Shown here piece by piece: positions 27,961 through 37,514 of a stretch of DNA of 64,000 nt. The stretch is from Microvirga sp. TS319 (GTDB lineage: Bacteria; Pseudomonadota; Alphaproteobacteria; Rhizobiales; Beijerinckiaceae). The notes under the pieces were generated by a model. The model did not search any database, was not told where the DNA came from, and worked only from the letters and a program-made list of their open reading frames with translations. The stretch is taken from assembly GCF_041276405.1 (NCBI RefSeq), contig NZ_JBGGGT010000002.1, positions 3,838,501 to 3,902,500 on the forward strand, in the 5' to 3' direction. Position numbers and translations under genes: made by a program. Positions within the stretch are counted from its first letter, which is position 1; every line of letters starts with the position of its first letter.

Positions 27961-27990
27961 AGCGTCACGGCAAATGAGGAACGGGACAGA

Positions 27991-28003
27991 GAATGTGTCA
28001 TTC
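27991..28003. promoter_or_regulatory. Small palindrome in the amidase / ABC importer divergent region
   Basis: GAATG-TGT-CATTC, flanked by GA and CCTC that nearly extend the symmetry. It is placed 31 bp from the amidase start and about 110 bp from the importer start. Candidate shared operator; no regulator gene is adjacent. Confidence 0.25.
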
Positions 28004-28112
28004 CTCTCCCGGAACATGCAAGGTATGAATCCGGTAACCTTGGCAGTTTGGCCTTTCTTCGGGTAGCGAAAGACCCTACATCCAGGCCGATCCTCGAGAC
28101 AGGAACCGCACA

Positions 28113-29318
28113 ATGACGAAGGCATCGATGACCCGCTGGCTAGCCCTTGGATTGGCTCTCGCGCTCTCCGGCCCGGCGGTCCAGGCACAGCCGGCCCCCA
28201 TCAAGCTCGGCGAGCTCAACTCCTATGCGCGCTGGGCCGCCTTCACGGTACCTTACCGCAACGGGTGGCAGATGGCGCTGGACGAGATCAACGCCAAGGG
28301 CGGCGTGCTCGGCCGCAAGCTCGAAATCGTCTCCCGCGACGACGGGGCGACCACGGGCGATGCCACCCGCGTCGCCGACGAACTGGTCAATCGCGAGGGC
28401 GTGTCCCTGCTGTTCGGATCCTTCCAGTCGAATGTCGGCATCGCCATGGCGGATTACGCCAACCAGAAGAAGATCCTCTACATCGCCGCCGAGCCGCTGA
28501 CCGATGCCATCACCATGGCCCAGGGCAACCGGTACACCTTCCGTATCCGCCCCAGCAACTACATGCAGGTCGGCATGCTGGTGGACCGCGCGAAGGCATC
28601 CGGCGCGAAGCGCTGGGCCATCGTCGCGCCGAACTACGAATACGGCCAATCGGCGGCGGAAGTGTTCAAGCGCCTCATCAAGGAGCGTGTGCCGGGGGCC
28701 GAGATCGTCGCCGAGCAGTATCCGGCACTCGGGAAGATCGAGGCGGGCTCCACCGTCTCGGCATTGGAGCAGGCCAAGCCCGACGGCATCTTCAACGTGC
28801 TCTTCGGCCCGGACCTCACGCAATTCGTGCGCGAGGGCAACACGCGCGGCCTCTTCGAAGGCGCGACGGTGCTCTCGCTCCTCACGGGCGAGCCCGAATG
28901 GCTGCTGCCGCTGAAGGATGAGGTTCCGGAGGGATGGACGGTCACCGGCTATCCCTGGGACGAGATCACCGATCCCAAGCACAAGGCCTTCGTCGATGCT
29001 TATCGGGCGAAATTCAAGGACACGCCGCGACTCGGCTCGCTCCTGGGCTACATGGTGGTCTACATGATCCGCGACACCATCGAGCGCGCGGGCTCGGTCG
29101 ACACCGACGCCATGATCAAAGCGCTCGAAGATGCGAAATTCGACACGGTCATCGGCCCCGTCACCATGCGCGGCATCGACAACCAGGCCTCCATGGGCGC
29201 CTGGGTCGGCAAGCTCGTGCTCAAGGGCGCGAATGGCGGCATGACGGATTGGACCTACCAGGACGGCACGTCCTTCATGCCGAGCGAAGCCGAGGTGAAG
29301 GCTGCCCGCAAGGACTGA
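28113..29318 (+). CDS. Branched-chain amino acid/amide-type ABC transporter substrate-binding protein
   Basis: 401 residues. Signal peptide (RWLALGLALALSGPAVQAQ), then a type I periplasmic binding fold (IKLGELNSYARW, INAKGGVLGRKLEIVSRDDG, RWAIVAPNYEYGQSA). It belongs to the LivK/UrtA/AmiC-like superfamily. First gene of a four-gene importer with the LivHM fusion, livG and livF homologues. Ligand could be an amino acid, amide or urea derivative; proximity to an amidase favours an amide. Confidence 0.9.
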   Translation: MTKASMTRWLALGLALALSGPAVQAQPAPIKLGELNSYARWAAFTVPYRNGWQMALDEINAKGGVLGRKLEIVSRDDGATTGDATRVADELVNREGVSLLFGSFQSNVGIAMADYANQKKILYIAAEPLTDAITMAQGNRYTFRIRPSNYMQVGMLVDRAKASGAKRWAIVAPNYEYGQSAAEVFKRLIKERVPGAEIVAEQYPALGKIEAGSTVSALEQAKPDGIFNVLFGPDLTQFVREGNTRGLFEGATVLSLLTGEPEWLLPLKDEVPEGWTVTGYPWDEITDPKHKAFVDAYRAKFKDTPRLGSLLGYMVVYMIRDTIERAGSVDTDAMIKALEDAKFDTVIGPVTMRGIDNQASMGAWVGKLVLKGANGGMTDWTYQDGTSFMPSEAEVKAARKD

Positions 29319-29364
29319 CGGATTGACGCCAGAGCGCGAACGGCACCCGTTGAGAGAGTAGGAC

Positions 29365-31212
29365 ATGGACCCTTCCTTCCTGGCCATTCAGGCTCTCAAC
29401 GGGCTGTCCAGCGCATCGTCCCTCTTCATCACCGCCTGCGGTCTCACGATCGTTTTCGGCGTCACGCGGATCGTGAACTTCGCGCATGGTTCGCTCTACA
29501 TGATCGGCGCCTACACGGCCGCGACGCTCGTGCCGCGGCTGCTCGAACTCTCCTTCGGCCCCCTTGCCTTCTGGGCCGGCATCCTGGCCTCCGCCATCGT
29601 CGTCGGGCTGATCGGCGTGCTGATCGAAGTGCTGCTCCTGCGCCGGATCTATGGCGCGCCGGAACTCTTCCAGCTGCTTGCCACCTTCGGTGTCGTGCTC
29701 GTGGTGCAGGACGTCACGATCCTGATTTTCGGCCCCGAGGACATCCTCGGCCCGCGGGCGCCGGGCCTTCGCGCCCCGGTCGAGATCCTCGGCCGGCGGT
29801 TTCCATCCTACGAGCTCGTGCTGATCGCAGCCGGCCCCATCGTGCTGGGCCTGATCTGGTTCCTGCTGCGCAGGACGCGATTCGGGATCCTGGTGCGGGC
29901 AGCCACGCAGGATCGCGAGATGATCGCGGCCCTCGGCGTGAACCAGGCGCTGCTTTTCACCGGCACGCTCTTTCTCGGCGCATTCTTGGCGGGGCTGGGC
30001 GGCGCATTGCAGATCCCGCGCGTGTCGGCTCATGCGGGCATGGACCTTTCGATCATCGCGGAAGCCTTCGTCGTCACCGTCGTCGGCGGCATGGGCAGCG
30101 TACCCGGCGCTTTCCTGGCGGCGCTCGTCATCGGCGAGTTGCAGGCCTTCGGCATCCTGATCTTTCCCAAGAGCACGCTGGTCGTGGTGTTCCTGCTCAT
30201 GGCGGTCGTTCTCGCAATCCGCCCCTACGGATTCTTCGGCCGTCCCGAGGTGATCGGGGGCACGCACGCAGTCGGCATCGCAAGCCGCGAGCGACCGCCT
30301 TACGCGATACCGGCTGCCATCGGGGCCATCGGCATTCTCGCGGCCCTTCCCCTGATCGGCGACGCCTATATGCTGAAGGTCGCCACCGAGATCCTGATTT
30401 TCGCACTCTTCGCCTTCAGCCTGCAGCTTCTCATCGGGGTCGGCGGCCTCGTGAGCTTCGGCCATGCGGCATTCTTCGGCCTGGGCGCATACGGTGCCGC
30501 GCTCGCCGTGAAATGGTTCGCCTTTCCCATGGAGGCGGCGCTGCCTGCGGGCCTGCTGCTTGCGGCTCTCGGCGCAGCCGTCATCGGCGCGTTCGTCGTG
30601 CGGTTGTCCGGCATCTATCTTGCCATGATGACTCTTGCCGCCGCGCAGATCGTCTTTGCCGTTGCCTTTCAATGGGTGGATGTGACCGGAGGCGACAACG
30701 GCATCGTCGGGGTCTGGCCTCCCGCCTGGGCGAGCGGACAGACAGCCTATTATCTCTTCACGCTCGCTCTCACGGCCATCGTGGCTCTCTTGCTGACGCG
30801 CGTCATCAACGCTCCCTTCGGCTATGCGCTGCGCGCCGCGCGCGACTCCGAGGCGCGTGCCGAGGCCATCGGGCTCAACATCCGAGGTCATCGTTGGCTC
30901 GCCTTCACCCTCGCGGGCGCAGCCGCGGGCCTCGCCGGCGGGATCTATGCGTTCTCGCGCGGCTCGGTGGATCCGACGCTGCTCGGCATTCCCACGTCGG
31001 TCGATGCGCTGACCATGCTGCTTATCGGCGGCATTCAGACGATCTCCGGCCCGCTCGTCGGCGCAGGCGTTCTGCACGTGCTGCGCGACCAGATCATGCC
31101 GCTCACGACCCTCTGGCGCCTGTTTCTCGGCTTGAGCATCATCGCGATCGTGCTCGTTTTCCCGCGCGGCATCGTGGGCACTCTTCGCGCATGGGGGGAG
31201 GAGCCGGCATGA
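29365..31212 (+). CDS. ABC transporter permease, LivH-LivM fusion
   Basis: 615 residues, twice the usual length, because both permeases are in one polypeptide. Residues about 1-290 are LivH-like (GVTRIVNFAHGSLYMIGAY). Residues about 315-615 are LivM-like (LVSFGHAAFFGLGAYGAA, RAARDSEARAEAIGLN). The LivH-type motif GGMGSVPGAFLAA and the LivM-type GGIQTISGPLVGA are both present. The stop overlaps the livG start (ATGA). Fused LivHM proteins are known in proteobacteria, so this is a normal variant. Confidence 0.92.
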   Translation: MDPSFLAIQALNGLSSASSLFITACGLTIVFGVTRIVNFAHGSLYMIGAYTAATLVPRLLELSFGPLAFWAGILASAIVVGLIGVLIEVLLLRRIYGAPELFQLLATFGVVLVVQDVTILIFGPEDILGPRAPGLRAPVEILGRRFPSYELVLIAAGPIVLGLIWFLLRRTRFGILVRAATQDREMIAALGVNQALLFTGTLFLGAFLAGLGGALQIPRVSAHAGMDLSIIAEAFVVTVVGGMGSVPGAFLAALVIGELQAFGILIFPKSTLVVVFLLMAVVLAIRPYGFFGRPEVIGGTHAVGIASRERPPYAIPAAIGAIGILAALPLIGDAYMLKVATEILIFALFAFSLQLLIGVGGLVSFGHAAFFGLGAYGAALAVKWFAFPMEAALPAGLLLAALGAAVIGAFVVRLSGIYLAMMTLAAAQIVFAVAFQWVDVTGGDNGIVGVWPPAWASGQTAYYLFTLALTAIVALLLTRVINAPFGYALRAARDSEARAEAIGLNIRGHRWLAFTLAGAAAGLAGGIYAFSRGSVDPTLLGIPTSVDALTMLLIGGIQTISGPLVGAGVLHVLRDQIMPLTTLWRLFLGLSIIAIVLVFPRGIVGTLRAWGEEPA

Positions 31213-31985
31213 CCCTCCTGTCCGTCCAGCATTTGGGCAAGTCCTTCGGCGGCGTGGCGGCCGCGAGGGATGTGAGCTTCACGCTCGAACGCGGCGAGAT
31301 GCTCGCCATCATCGGCCCCAATGGAGCCGGCAAGTCGACCGTCTTCAATATGGTCGGCGGGCAACTGCGCCCCGACCGGGGCGCCGTGATGCTCGACGGC
31401 CAGAACATCACCGCCGCCTCGCCGCAGAAACGCTTCAGGCTCGGCGTCGGACGCACCTTCCAGGTTGCGCAGACCTTCCTGTCCATGAGCGTGGCGGAGA
31501 ACGTGCAGATGGCGCTCGTCAGTCACCGTCGTGAAAGCGAGGCGCTGTGGGGTCCGGCCCGTGACCGATATCGCGAAGAGGCCATGGACCTGCTGGCGCA
31601 GGTCGGCATGGCCGAGATTGCGGATCGCCCCTGCTCCGCTCTGGCCTATGGCGACGTGAAGCGCGTGGAGCTTGCCGTGGCGCTGGCCGGCAAGCCGAAA
31701 CTGCTGCTCATGGACGAACCCACGGCCGGCATGGCGGCGCGCGAAAGAGCCGACCTCATGGATCTCACCGCCTCCATTGCGGACGCGGCAGGCATCGGCG
31801 TCCTCTTCACCGAACACGACATGGATGTGGTATTCGGCCATGCGGAACGCGTGATCGTGCTCGTGCGCGGCCTGATCATCGCCACGGGATCGCCGGAGGA
31901 CATCCGGCAGAACCCGGACGTGCGGCGCGCCTATCTCGGCGACGCTCATGCGGTGGAACGGCCGAAAGGATTGAGCCCCGCATGA
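31209..31985 (+). CDS. ABC transporter ATP-binding protein, LivG type
   Basis: 258 residues. Walker A GPNGAGKST, Walker B LLLMDEPTAGM and switch His in FTEHDMDVVF. The signature reads LAYGDVKRVE, with Asp where LivG usually has Gln. Overlaps the permease fusion by 4 bp and livF by 4 bp, so the subunits are translationally coupled. Confidence 0.92.
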   Translation: MTLLSVQHLGKSFGGVAAARDVSFTLERGEMLAIIGPNGAGKSTVFNMVGGQLRPDRGAVMLDGQNITAASPQKRFRLGVGRTFQVAQTFLSMSVAENVQMALVSHRRESEALWGPARDRYREEAMDLLAQVGMAEIADRPCSALAYGDVKRVELAVALAGKPKLLLMDEPTAGMAARERADLMDLTASIADAAGIGVLFTEHDMDVVFGHAERVIVLVRGLIIATGSPEDIRQNPDVRRAYLGDAHAVERPKGLSPA

Positions 31986-32695
31986 GCGAGCCGCTTCTGG
32001 AAATCTGGAATCTCACCGCATCCTATGGCCGTGCTCAGGTGCTGTTCGGCCTGACGTTCCGGCTGCATCCGGGTGAGGTCCTGGCGCTGGTCGGCCGCAA
32101 TGGCGCCGGGAAGACCACGACCTTGAAGGCCATCATGGGCCTCGTGCCCGCGACCGCTCAGCAAGCAAGCTTCAAGGGACACTCGCTCTCCCATCTGCCG
32201 ACCTACAGGATCGCCCGCCTGGGCCTCGGCTATGTGCCCGAGGACAGGCGCATCTTCACGGACCTGACCGTGGAGGAGAACCTGGAGGCGGGCCGGAAGG
32301 AGACCGGCTCCGGCCGCTCGCCCTGGACGCCGGAGCGACTTTTCCGGCTTTTTCCCAATCTCGCCGAGATGCGCGGGCGGCGCGGAAACCAGATGTCCGG
32401 GGGAGAGCAGCAGATGCTGGCCATCGCCCGCACCCTGATGGGCAATCCGGACGCCATTCTCCTGGACGAACCGTCCGAGGGGATCGCGCCCGTGATCGTT
32501 CAGATGATGGCCGAGGCGATACGGACCATGAAGGCCGAGGGCGTGGCCGTGCTTCTGTCCGAGCAGAACTGGGCCTTTGCCGCCGGGATCAGCGACCGGG
32601 CCATGGTGATCGAGCGCGGGGAAATGCGCTTCCAGGGCGACATGGCCGAGCTGATCGCCGACGAGGCCCTGAGAGCGGAGACGCTCGGGGTCTAG
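31982..32695 (+). CDS. ABC transporter ATP-binding protein, LivF type
   Basis: 237 residues. Walker A GRNGAGKTT, signature MSGGEQQML, Walker B ILLDEPSEGI and the LivF-typical YVPEDRRIF. Forms the ATPase pair with the LivG-type protein. Last gene of the importer operon; 132 bp without a recognisable gene separate it from the ferredoxin. Confidence 0.92.
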   Translation: MSEPLLEIWNLTASYGRAQVLFGLTFRLHPGEVLALVGRNGAGKTTTLKAIMGLVPATAQQASFKGHSLSHLPTYRIARLGLGYVPEDRRIFTDLTVEENLEAGRKETGSGRSPWTPERLFRLFPNLAEMRGRRGNQMSGGEQQMLAIARTLMGNPDAILLDEPSEGIAPVIVQMMAEAIRTMKAEGVAVLLSEQNWAFAAGISDRAMVIERGEMRFQGDMAELIADEALRAETLGV

Positions 32696-32827
32696 AGGCC
32701 GCTTCGCTTCAGCCGACAATCGAGGCCCTAAGCCATTGACGCGACGGGCCGAAAGGTCGATATCCAGCCCAACCGGCGCGGGCTCCCGCGCCTTTTCCCC
32801 GACTTTACGCGAAGGAACTCCCGCTTC

Positions 32828-33142
32828 ATGGGCGTCATCCATGTGACCGACCGGGCCGGCCAGCGCCATACCCTCGAGGCCATCGAGGGCTGGCGGGTGA
32901 TGGAGATCATCCGGGATTGGGGCCTGCCCATCGAAGGTCTGTGCGGCGGAGCCTGCGAGTGCGCCACCTGCCACGTCTTCGTGGACGAGCAATGGCTGGA
33001 CAAGCTCTATCCGCCCACCGAGGAGGAGGAGGATCAGCTCGACACGGTGGTCACGAAGCCTAATTCCCGCCTGTCCTGCCAGATCATCTGGACCCCCGAG
33101 CTCGACGGCCTGGAGGTCACTCTCGCGCCGACGGGGAACTGA
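32828..33142 (+). CDS. 2Fe-2S ferredoxin (adrenodoxin/putidaredoxin type)
   Basis: 104 residues. Cluster ligands C39, C45, C48 and C84 follow the C-x5-C-x2-C...C pattern (LCGGACECATCHVF, RLSCQIIW); an extra Cys at 43 lies inside the loop. The acidic patch EEEEDQLD before the last ligand is typical of electron donors to P450 or ring-hydroxylating oxygenases. It is 172 bp upstream of a ferredoxin-NADP reductase in the same orientation, so the two probably form a redox pair. Confidence 0.92.
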   Translation: MGVIHVTDRAGQRHTLEAIEGWRVMEIIRDWGLPIEGLCGGACECATCHVFVDEQWLDKLYPPTEEEEDQLDTVVTKPNSRLSCQIIWTPELDGLEVTLAPTGN

Positions 33143-33207
33143 TCGTCGCAAGCATTGTCAGGGCAAGCGGACACCGGTTCGCCGCCCGAAATGCGCCAAG
33201 TAAGACC

Positions 33208-33250
33208 GGCTGAGCGGATGAGGATCCGCCGGATCCTCATCCGCTCAGCC
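33208..33250. repeat. Perfect 20-bp inverted repeat between ferredoxin and its reductase
   Basis: Arms 33208-33227 and 33231-33250 are exact reverse complements with a 3-base spacer (GCC). It begins 65 bp after the ferredoxin stop and ends 64 bp before the reductase start. No U-tract follows on either strand. It could be an mRNA hairpin setting differential expression, a protein-binding site, or a cruciform. Confidence 0.85.
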
Positions 33251-33272
33251 TGCCGCATTGCCAAGACCCTGA

Positions 33273-34358
<1,086 letters not shown>

Positions 34359-34390
34359 ACGACGGCCCTCGGGCAGTCGTCAGGCGCTCC

Positions 34391-34428
34391 GGAACGGGCC
34401 CTTCCCTCTTGCGAAACCGGCCCGTTCC
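34391..34428 (+). terminator. Hairpin downstream of the ferredoxin reductase
   Basis: A 10-bp perfect stem (GGAACGGGCC / GGCCCGTTCC) with an 18-nt loop starts 32 bp after the stop. Only a weak T-containing tail follows, so its strength as an intrinsic terminator is doubtful. Confidence 0.45.
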
Positions 34429-34443
34429 TGAAACTCTGTTCCC

Positions 34444-35682
34444 ATGACACACCAAACGGATCTCCCGCTCGGCCGACGCGTGATGGCCATGATCGAGGAC
34501 CTGGCCCAGCATACGGACGAGGTCGGGCGCCTGACGCGCCTCTATCTCTCGCCCGCCCACCGCGCCGCGGCCGACGCGACGCTGGCATTCATGCGCGAGG
34601 CCGGGCTCAGCGCCCATATCGACGCCCTCGGGTCCGTCGTCGGGCGCCTGGAAGGTGCCCATCCTGACGCTCCTGCCCTGCTCATCGGCTCTCATATCGA
34701 CACCGTCGTGGATGCGGGCCGCTACGACGGCAATCTGGGTGTGGTGCTCGGCATCGTCGTCGTTGGAGCCCTGAAGGCCGCAGGGATCACGCCGGCCTGC
34801 CCCATCGAGGTCGTGGCTTTCGGGGACGAGGAGAATGTCCGCTTTCCCACCAATCTCTCGACATCCCATGCCCTTGCCGGCCATTTCGAGCCGACCTGGC
34901 TCGACGGCACCGATACGGGCGGCATTTCGCTTCGCGACGCGCTGATCGCATTCGGCGGCGATCCTCTCGGAATCGCGGCCCTTGCCCGTGACCCCGCGCG
35001 CTGTCGCGGCTATCTCGAAGTCCATATCGAGCAGGGCCCGCAGCTCGAGGCCGGCAACCTTCCCGTCGGCATCGTATCCGCCATCAACGGCATCACGCGC
35101 GCCCGTGCCCATGTGATCGGCGAGGCGGGGCATGCCGGCACCGTGCCCATGACCATGCGCCGCGATGCTCTGGCGGCGGTCGCCGAGATGATCGGCATCG
35201 TGGAGCGCGCGAGCTCGACGCGGACCGACACCGTAGCGACCGTCGGGGTGGCGCAGGTGCAGCCGGGGGCCATCAACGTCATCCCGGCCCGGGTCGACTT
35301 TACGCTCGATGCCCGCTCGTCGGACGATGCCGTGCGCCGGGCATTGGTGCAGGACATCGTGACCGAATGCGAAGCCGCCGCTCAGCGGCGGGGCGTATCG
35401 TTCACGATCGAACCCTTCATGGAATCGCCCGCGACTCCCATGGACAAGCATCTTGCGGAGCATCTGGAAGAAGCCGTGAGACACGCCGGTATCGTCCCGA
35501 TGCGCCTTGCCTCCGGGGCCGGCCACGATGCGGTGGCCATGGCCAGTCTCTGCCCGTCGGCGATGCTCTTCGTGCGCTGCAAGGGCGGCATCAGCCACAA
35601 CCCGGCCGAGTCGATCACGGTCGAGGACGCGGACGTTGCGGCCCGTGTCCTTCTCGATGCCGTCAGAAGGATCGTTGCTTGA
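34444..35682 (+). CDS. Zn-dependent hydrolase: allantoate amidohydrolase / N-carbamoyl-L-amino acid hydrolase family
   Basis: 412 residues, M20 family with two-metal centre: H84 (GSHIDTV), D95, E129-E130 (FGDEE), H194 (EVHIEQGP) and a late His in GGISHNPAES. The metal-proximal loop ENVRFPTNLSTSHALAG is closest to AllC/hydantoinase-carbamoylase enzymes. They hydrolyse a ureido group to ammonia and CO2, in purine or hydantoin breakdown. No other purine genes are adjacent. The stop overlaps a TTG-started acetyltransferase. Confidence 0.87.
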   Translation: MTHQTDLPLGRRVMAMIEDLAQHTDEVGRLTRLYLSPAHRAAADATLAFMREAGLSAHIDALGSVVGRLEGAHPDAPALLIGSHIDTVVDAGRYDGNLGVVLGIVVVGALKAAGITPACPIEVVAFGDEENVRFPTNLSTSHALAGHFEPTWLDGTDTGGISLRDALIAFGGDPLGIAALARDPARCRGYLEVHIEQGPQLEAGNLPVGIVSAINGITRARAHVIGEAGHAGTVPMTMRRDALAAVAEMIGIVERASSTRTDTVATVGVAQVQPGAINVIPARVDFTLDARSSDDAVRRALVQDIVTECEAAAQRRGVSFTIEPFMESPATPMDKHLAEHLEEAVRHAGIVPMRLASGAGHDAVAMASLCPSAMLFVRCKGGISHNPAESITVEDADVAARVLLDAVRRIVA

Positions 35683-36122
35683 ACTACCACGTTGAGCTTC
35701 TCGCCAAGCCGCACAAGATCGTTCGCCAGATCATCCTCAACGGCCTGTCCGACTTCAACCGGACAGCCCTGATGCCGGATCTTGAGATCGAGGATGTGGC
35801 CATCGTGATCCGCCATGGCGAGTCCAGGGAGATCCTGGGCGGATTGTGGGGCCGTACGGGCTGGGAATGGCTCACGATCGAATACGTCTTCGTGCCCGAG
35901 GACTTGCGCGGTCAGGGGCTCGCGACGCGTCTGATCGCGATGGCGGAAGACGAGGCCGCCGCGCGCGGCTGCCATTCCGCATGGCTCGACACGCTCAACC
36001 GGGACGCGCTCAAGCTCTATGAGCGGCTGGGATACGAGCGCTTCGGCGAGTTGGCGGATTTTCCGAAGGGCGGAAGCCGCTTCTTCCTGCAGAAAAAGCT
36101 GAAGGAAACCGCTTTGCCATGA
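35679..36122 (+). CDS. GNAT-family N-acetyltransferase (first of a tandem pair)
   Basis: 147 residues beginning at a TTG whose last two bases start the upstream TGA (TTGA overlap). No ATG or GTG is available until deep in the domain, so coupling to the upstream hydrolase is likely. The acetyl-CoA motif A is EDLRGQGLATRLIAMAEDEA (R-x-x-G-x-A), followed by LYERLGYERFGEL. Substrate unknown. About half of the conserved core matches the next gene. Confidence 0.85.
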   Translation: MNYHVELLAKPHKIVRQIILNGLSDFNRTALMPDLEIEDVAIVIRHGESREILGGLWGRTGWEWLTIEYVFVPEDLRGQGLATRLIAMAEDEAAARGCHSAWLDTLNRDALKLYERLGYERFGELADFPKGGSRFFLQKKLKETALP

Positions 36123-36565
36123 CGCCCGAGAAAGCGATGCCTGCGTTGGAGATCATCGATGGCAAGGAAGAAGGTTTTCATCGGACGATCTTCAATGGCT
36201 ATTGTGCCTTCAATGCAAAGTTCTTCCCTGATAGGCCGGCTGGCCAGGAACTTGCGATTGCCTTGCGCGACCCGCAAACAGGCAAGGCGATCGGCGGCCT
36301 GACCGGCCATATCTCAGGTGGATGGCTTGTCATTGAGCTGTTCTTCGTGCCGGATGAGTTTCGCGATTTAGGTCTTGCCACACGGCTAATTACGAAGGCG
36401 GAGGAGGAAGCCATCAGACAGGGCTGCCATTCCGCCCGGCTCGACACGCACAACCCGAAAGCGATGCATCTTTGTCAACGCCTCGGCTATGCTGTGTTCG
36501 GCGAACTCGATGACTGTCCCGTCCGCTACAGCCGCACTCTCTATCTGCGGAAGAAACTCGGCTGA
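36119..36565 (+). CDS. GNAT-family N-acetyltransferase (second of a tandem pair)
   Basis: 148 residues. Motif A is EFRDLGLATRLITKAEEEA, then RQGCHSARLDTHNPKAM and RLGYAVFGEL. Paralogous to the preceding gene over its length (GLATRLI, GCHSAxLDT, LGYxxFGEL shared). Overlaps it by 4 bp (ATGA). Base composition is visibly less GC-rich than the neighbours, suggesting the copy diverged elsewhere or recently. Substrate unknown. Confidence 0.85.
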   Translation: MTPEKAMPALEIIDGKEEGFHRTIFNGYCAFNAKFFPDRPAGQELAIALRDPQTGKAIGGLTGHISGGWLVIELFFVPDEFRDLGLATRLITKAEEEAIRQGCHSARLDTHNPKAMHLCQRLGYAVFGELDDCPVRYSRTLYLRKKLG

Positions 36566-36570
36566 ACGTC

Positions 36571-37086
36571 TCAGCCGCGCCAATCCTCCGACAGGATCGC
36601 CCAGCGTTCGTGGTCGCGCCATTCGCCGCCGATCCTGAGATAGCGCGGGGAATAGCCCTCCTGCCGGAACCCGAGACGTTTCGCCAGGGCACGTGACGGC
36701 TCGTTTCCCGGCTGGATATTCGCCTCGACGCGATGAAGCGCGAGTTCCGAAAAGGCATGGGTCACGACGAGGCCGACCGCCTCGCGCATCAGGCCACGGC
36801 CGTTCATGCCTGAAACCGCGTAGTAGCCCATATAGGCGCTCTGGAAGAACCCTCGCGCGATCTCGCTCAGGTTGACGACGCCCACGATCCGGTTGCTCGC
36901 ACGCTCGCGTGCGATGAAGCCGACCGACCTGTCACCATCGCAGCGGGCGAGATAGGCTTGAAAGCTCACCCAATCCCGGCATGGCGAAACCCACGGCTCG
37001 TGCAGCTCGAGGCTCGCCAGATTCGCGGCGATCAGCTCGGCGCCGTCCTGTGGCCGGGTGTAATCGATGACGACGCGCTGAACCAT
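36571..37086 (-). CDS. GNAT-family N-acetyltransferase (RimJ/RimL type)
   Basis: 171 residues with RimJ/RimL features: VVIDYTRPQDGAELI at the N-terminus, GYYAVSGMNGRGLMREAV as the acetyl-CoA loop, and HRVEANIQPGNEPSRALAKR typical of ribosomal-protein or antibiotic acetyltransferases. Convergent with the tandem pair (6-bp gap) but belongs to a different subfamily. Confidence 0.87.
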   Translation of the reverse strand: MVQRVVIDYTRPQDGAELIAANLASLELHEPWVSPCRDWVSFQAYLARCDGDRSVGFIARERASNRIVGVVNLSEIARGFFQSAYMGYYAVSGMNGRGLMREAVGLVVTHAFSELALHRVEANIQPGNEPSRALAKRLGFRQEGYSPRYLRIGGEWRDHERWAILSEDWRG

Positions 37087-37160
37087 GCGTTCATCCCCAT
37101 GTCAGGAACCATGACCTAGGCTTTCCGTTATCGTCACTCTCCAGCACGAAGGATAGGATC

Positions 37161-37466
37161 ATGCGAGCCTTCATCATTCCTGCCGCCGCCGTCGTTTTCG
37201 GCGCCGCCCTTTTCGGTACCGCTCCCGAGGCACAGGCCCGTTTCGGCCCGCAGACGATCGAAACACCTTCGCTTGTCGATAACGTGGCCTGCGTCACGCG
37301 CCGCGTTCGCACCGTGCGCCCCAACGGCCGGGTGGTTTATCGCACCGTCCGCCAATGCGGCGTGCCGGCCTGGCAGCGCCGTGGCGGACGGTGTCGCGTC
37401 GTTCGCGAGCGCGTCTATCGCCCGAACGGCAGCGTGGTCGTGCGCGACGTCCGTCGCTGCCGATAA
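37161..37466 (+). CDS. Small basic secreted protein with an internal repeat
   Basis: 101 residues. Signal peptide (MRAFIIPAAAVVFGAALFG, cleavage probably after AQA). The mature part of about 75 residues has a repeated unit: RTVRPNGRVVYRTVRQC and RVYRPNGSVVVRDVRRC, each ending in Cys, with further Cys residues before each unit. It has many Arg. This could be a disulfide-bonded periplasmic or surface protein. AGGATC lies just before the ATG. It is followed by an intrinsic terminator. No known family recognised. Confidence 0.7.
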   Translation: MRAFIIPAAAVVFGAALFGTAPEAQARFGPQTIETPSLVDNVACVTRRVRTVRPNGRVVYRTVRQCGVPAWQRRGGRCRVVRERVYRPNGSVVVRDVRRCR

Positions 37467-37487
37467 ACGGAACGAGACCATGTCAGG

Positions 37488-37514
37488 GGCTCGGATCATT
37501 CCGAGCCTCCTTTT
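37488..37514 (+). terminator. Intrinsic terminator of the small secreted protein gene
   Basis: An 8-bp perfect stem GGCTCGGA / TCCGAGCC with a TCAT loop is followed by TCCTTTT on the plus strand. It lies between this gene and the convergent lyase gene. Confidence 0.7.

Noticed and set aside
35679..36565. The two adjacent acetyltransferase frames as one gene split by a frameshift
   Set aside because: Each frame has its own complete motif A and C-terminal block and near-identical length, so they are two full paralogues.
36571..37086. Acetyltransferase as the YjhQ-like antitoxin partner of YjhX
   Set aside because: It is 14 kb from yjhX, RimJ/RimL-like and in an unrelated neighbourhood.
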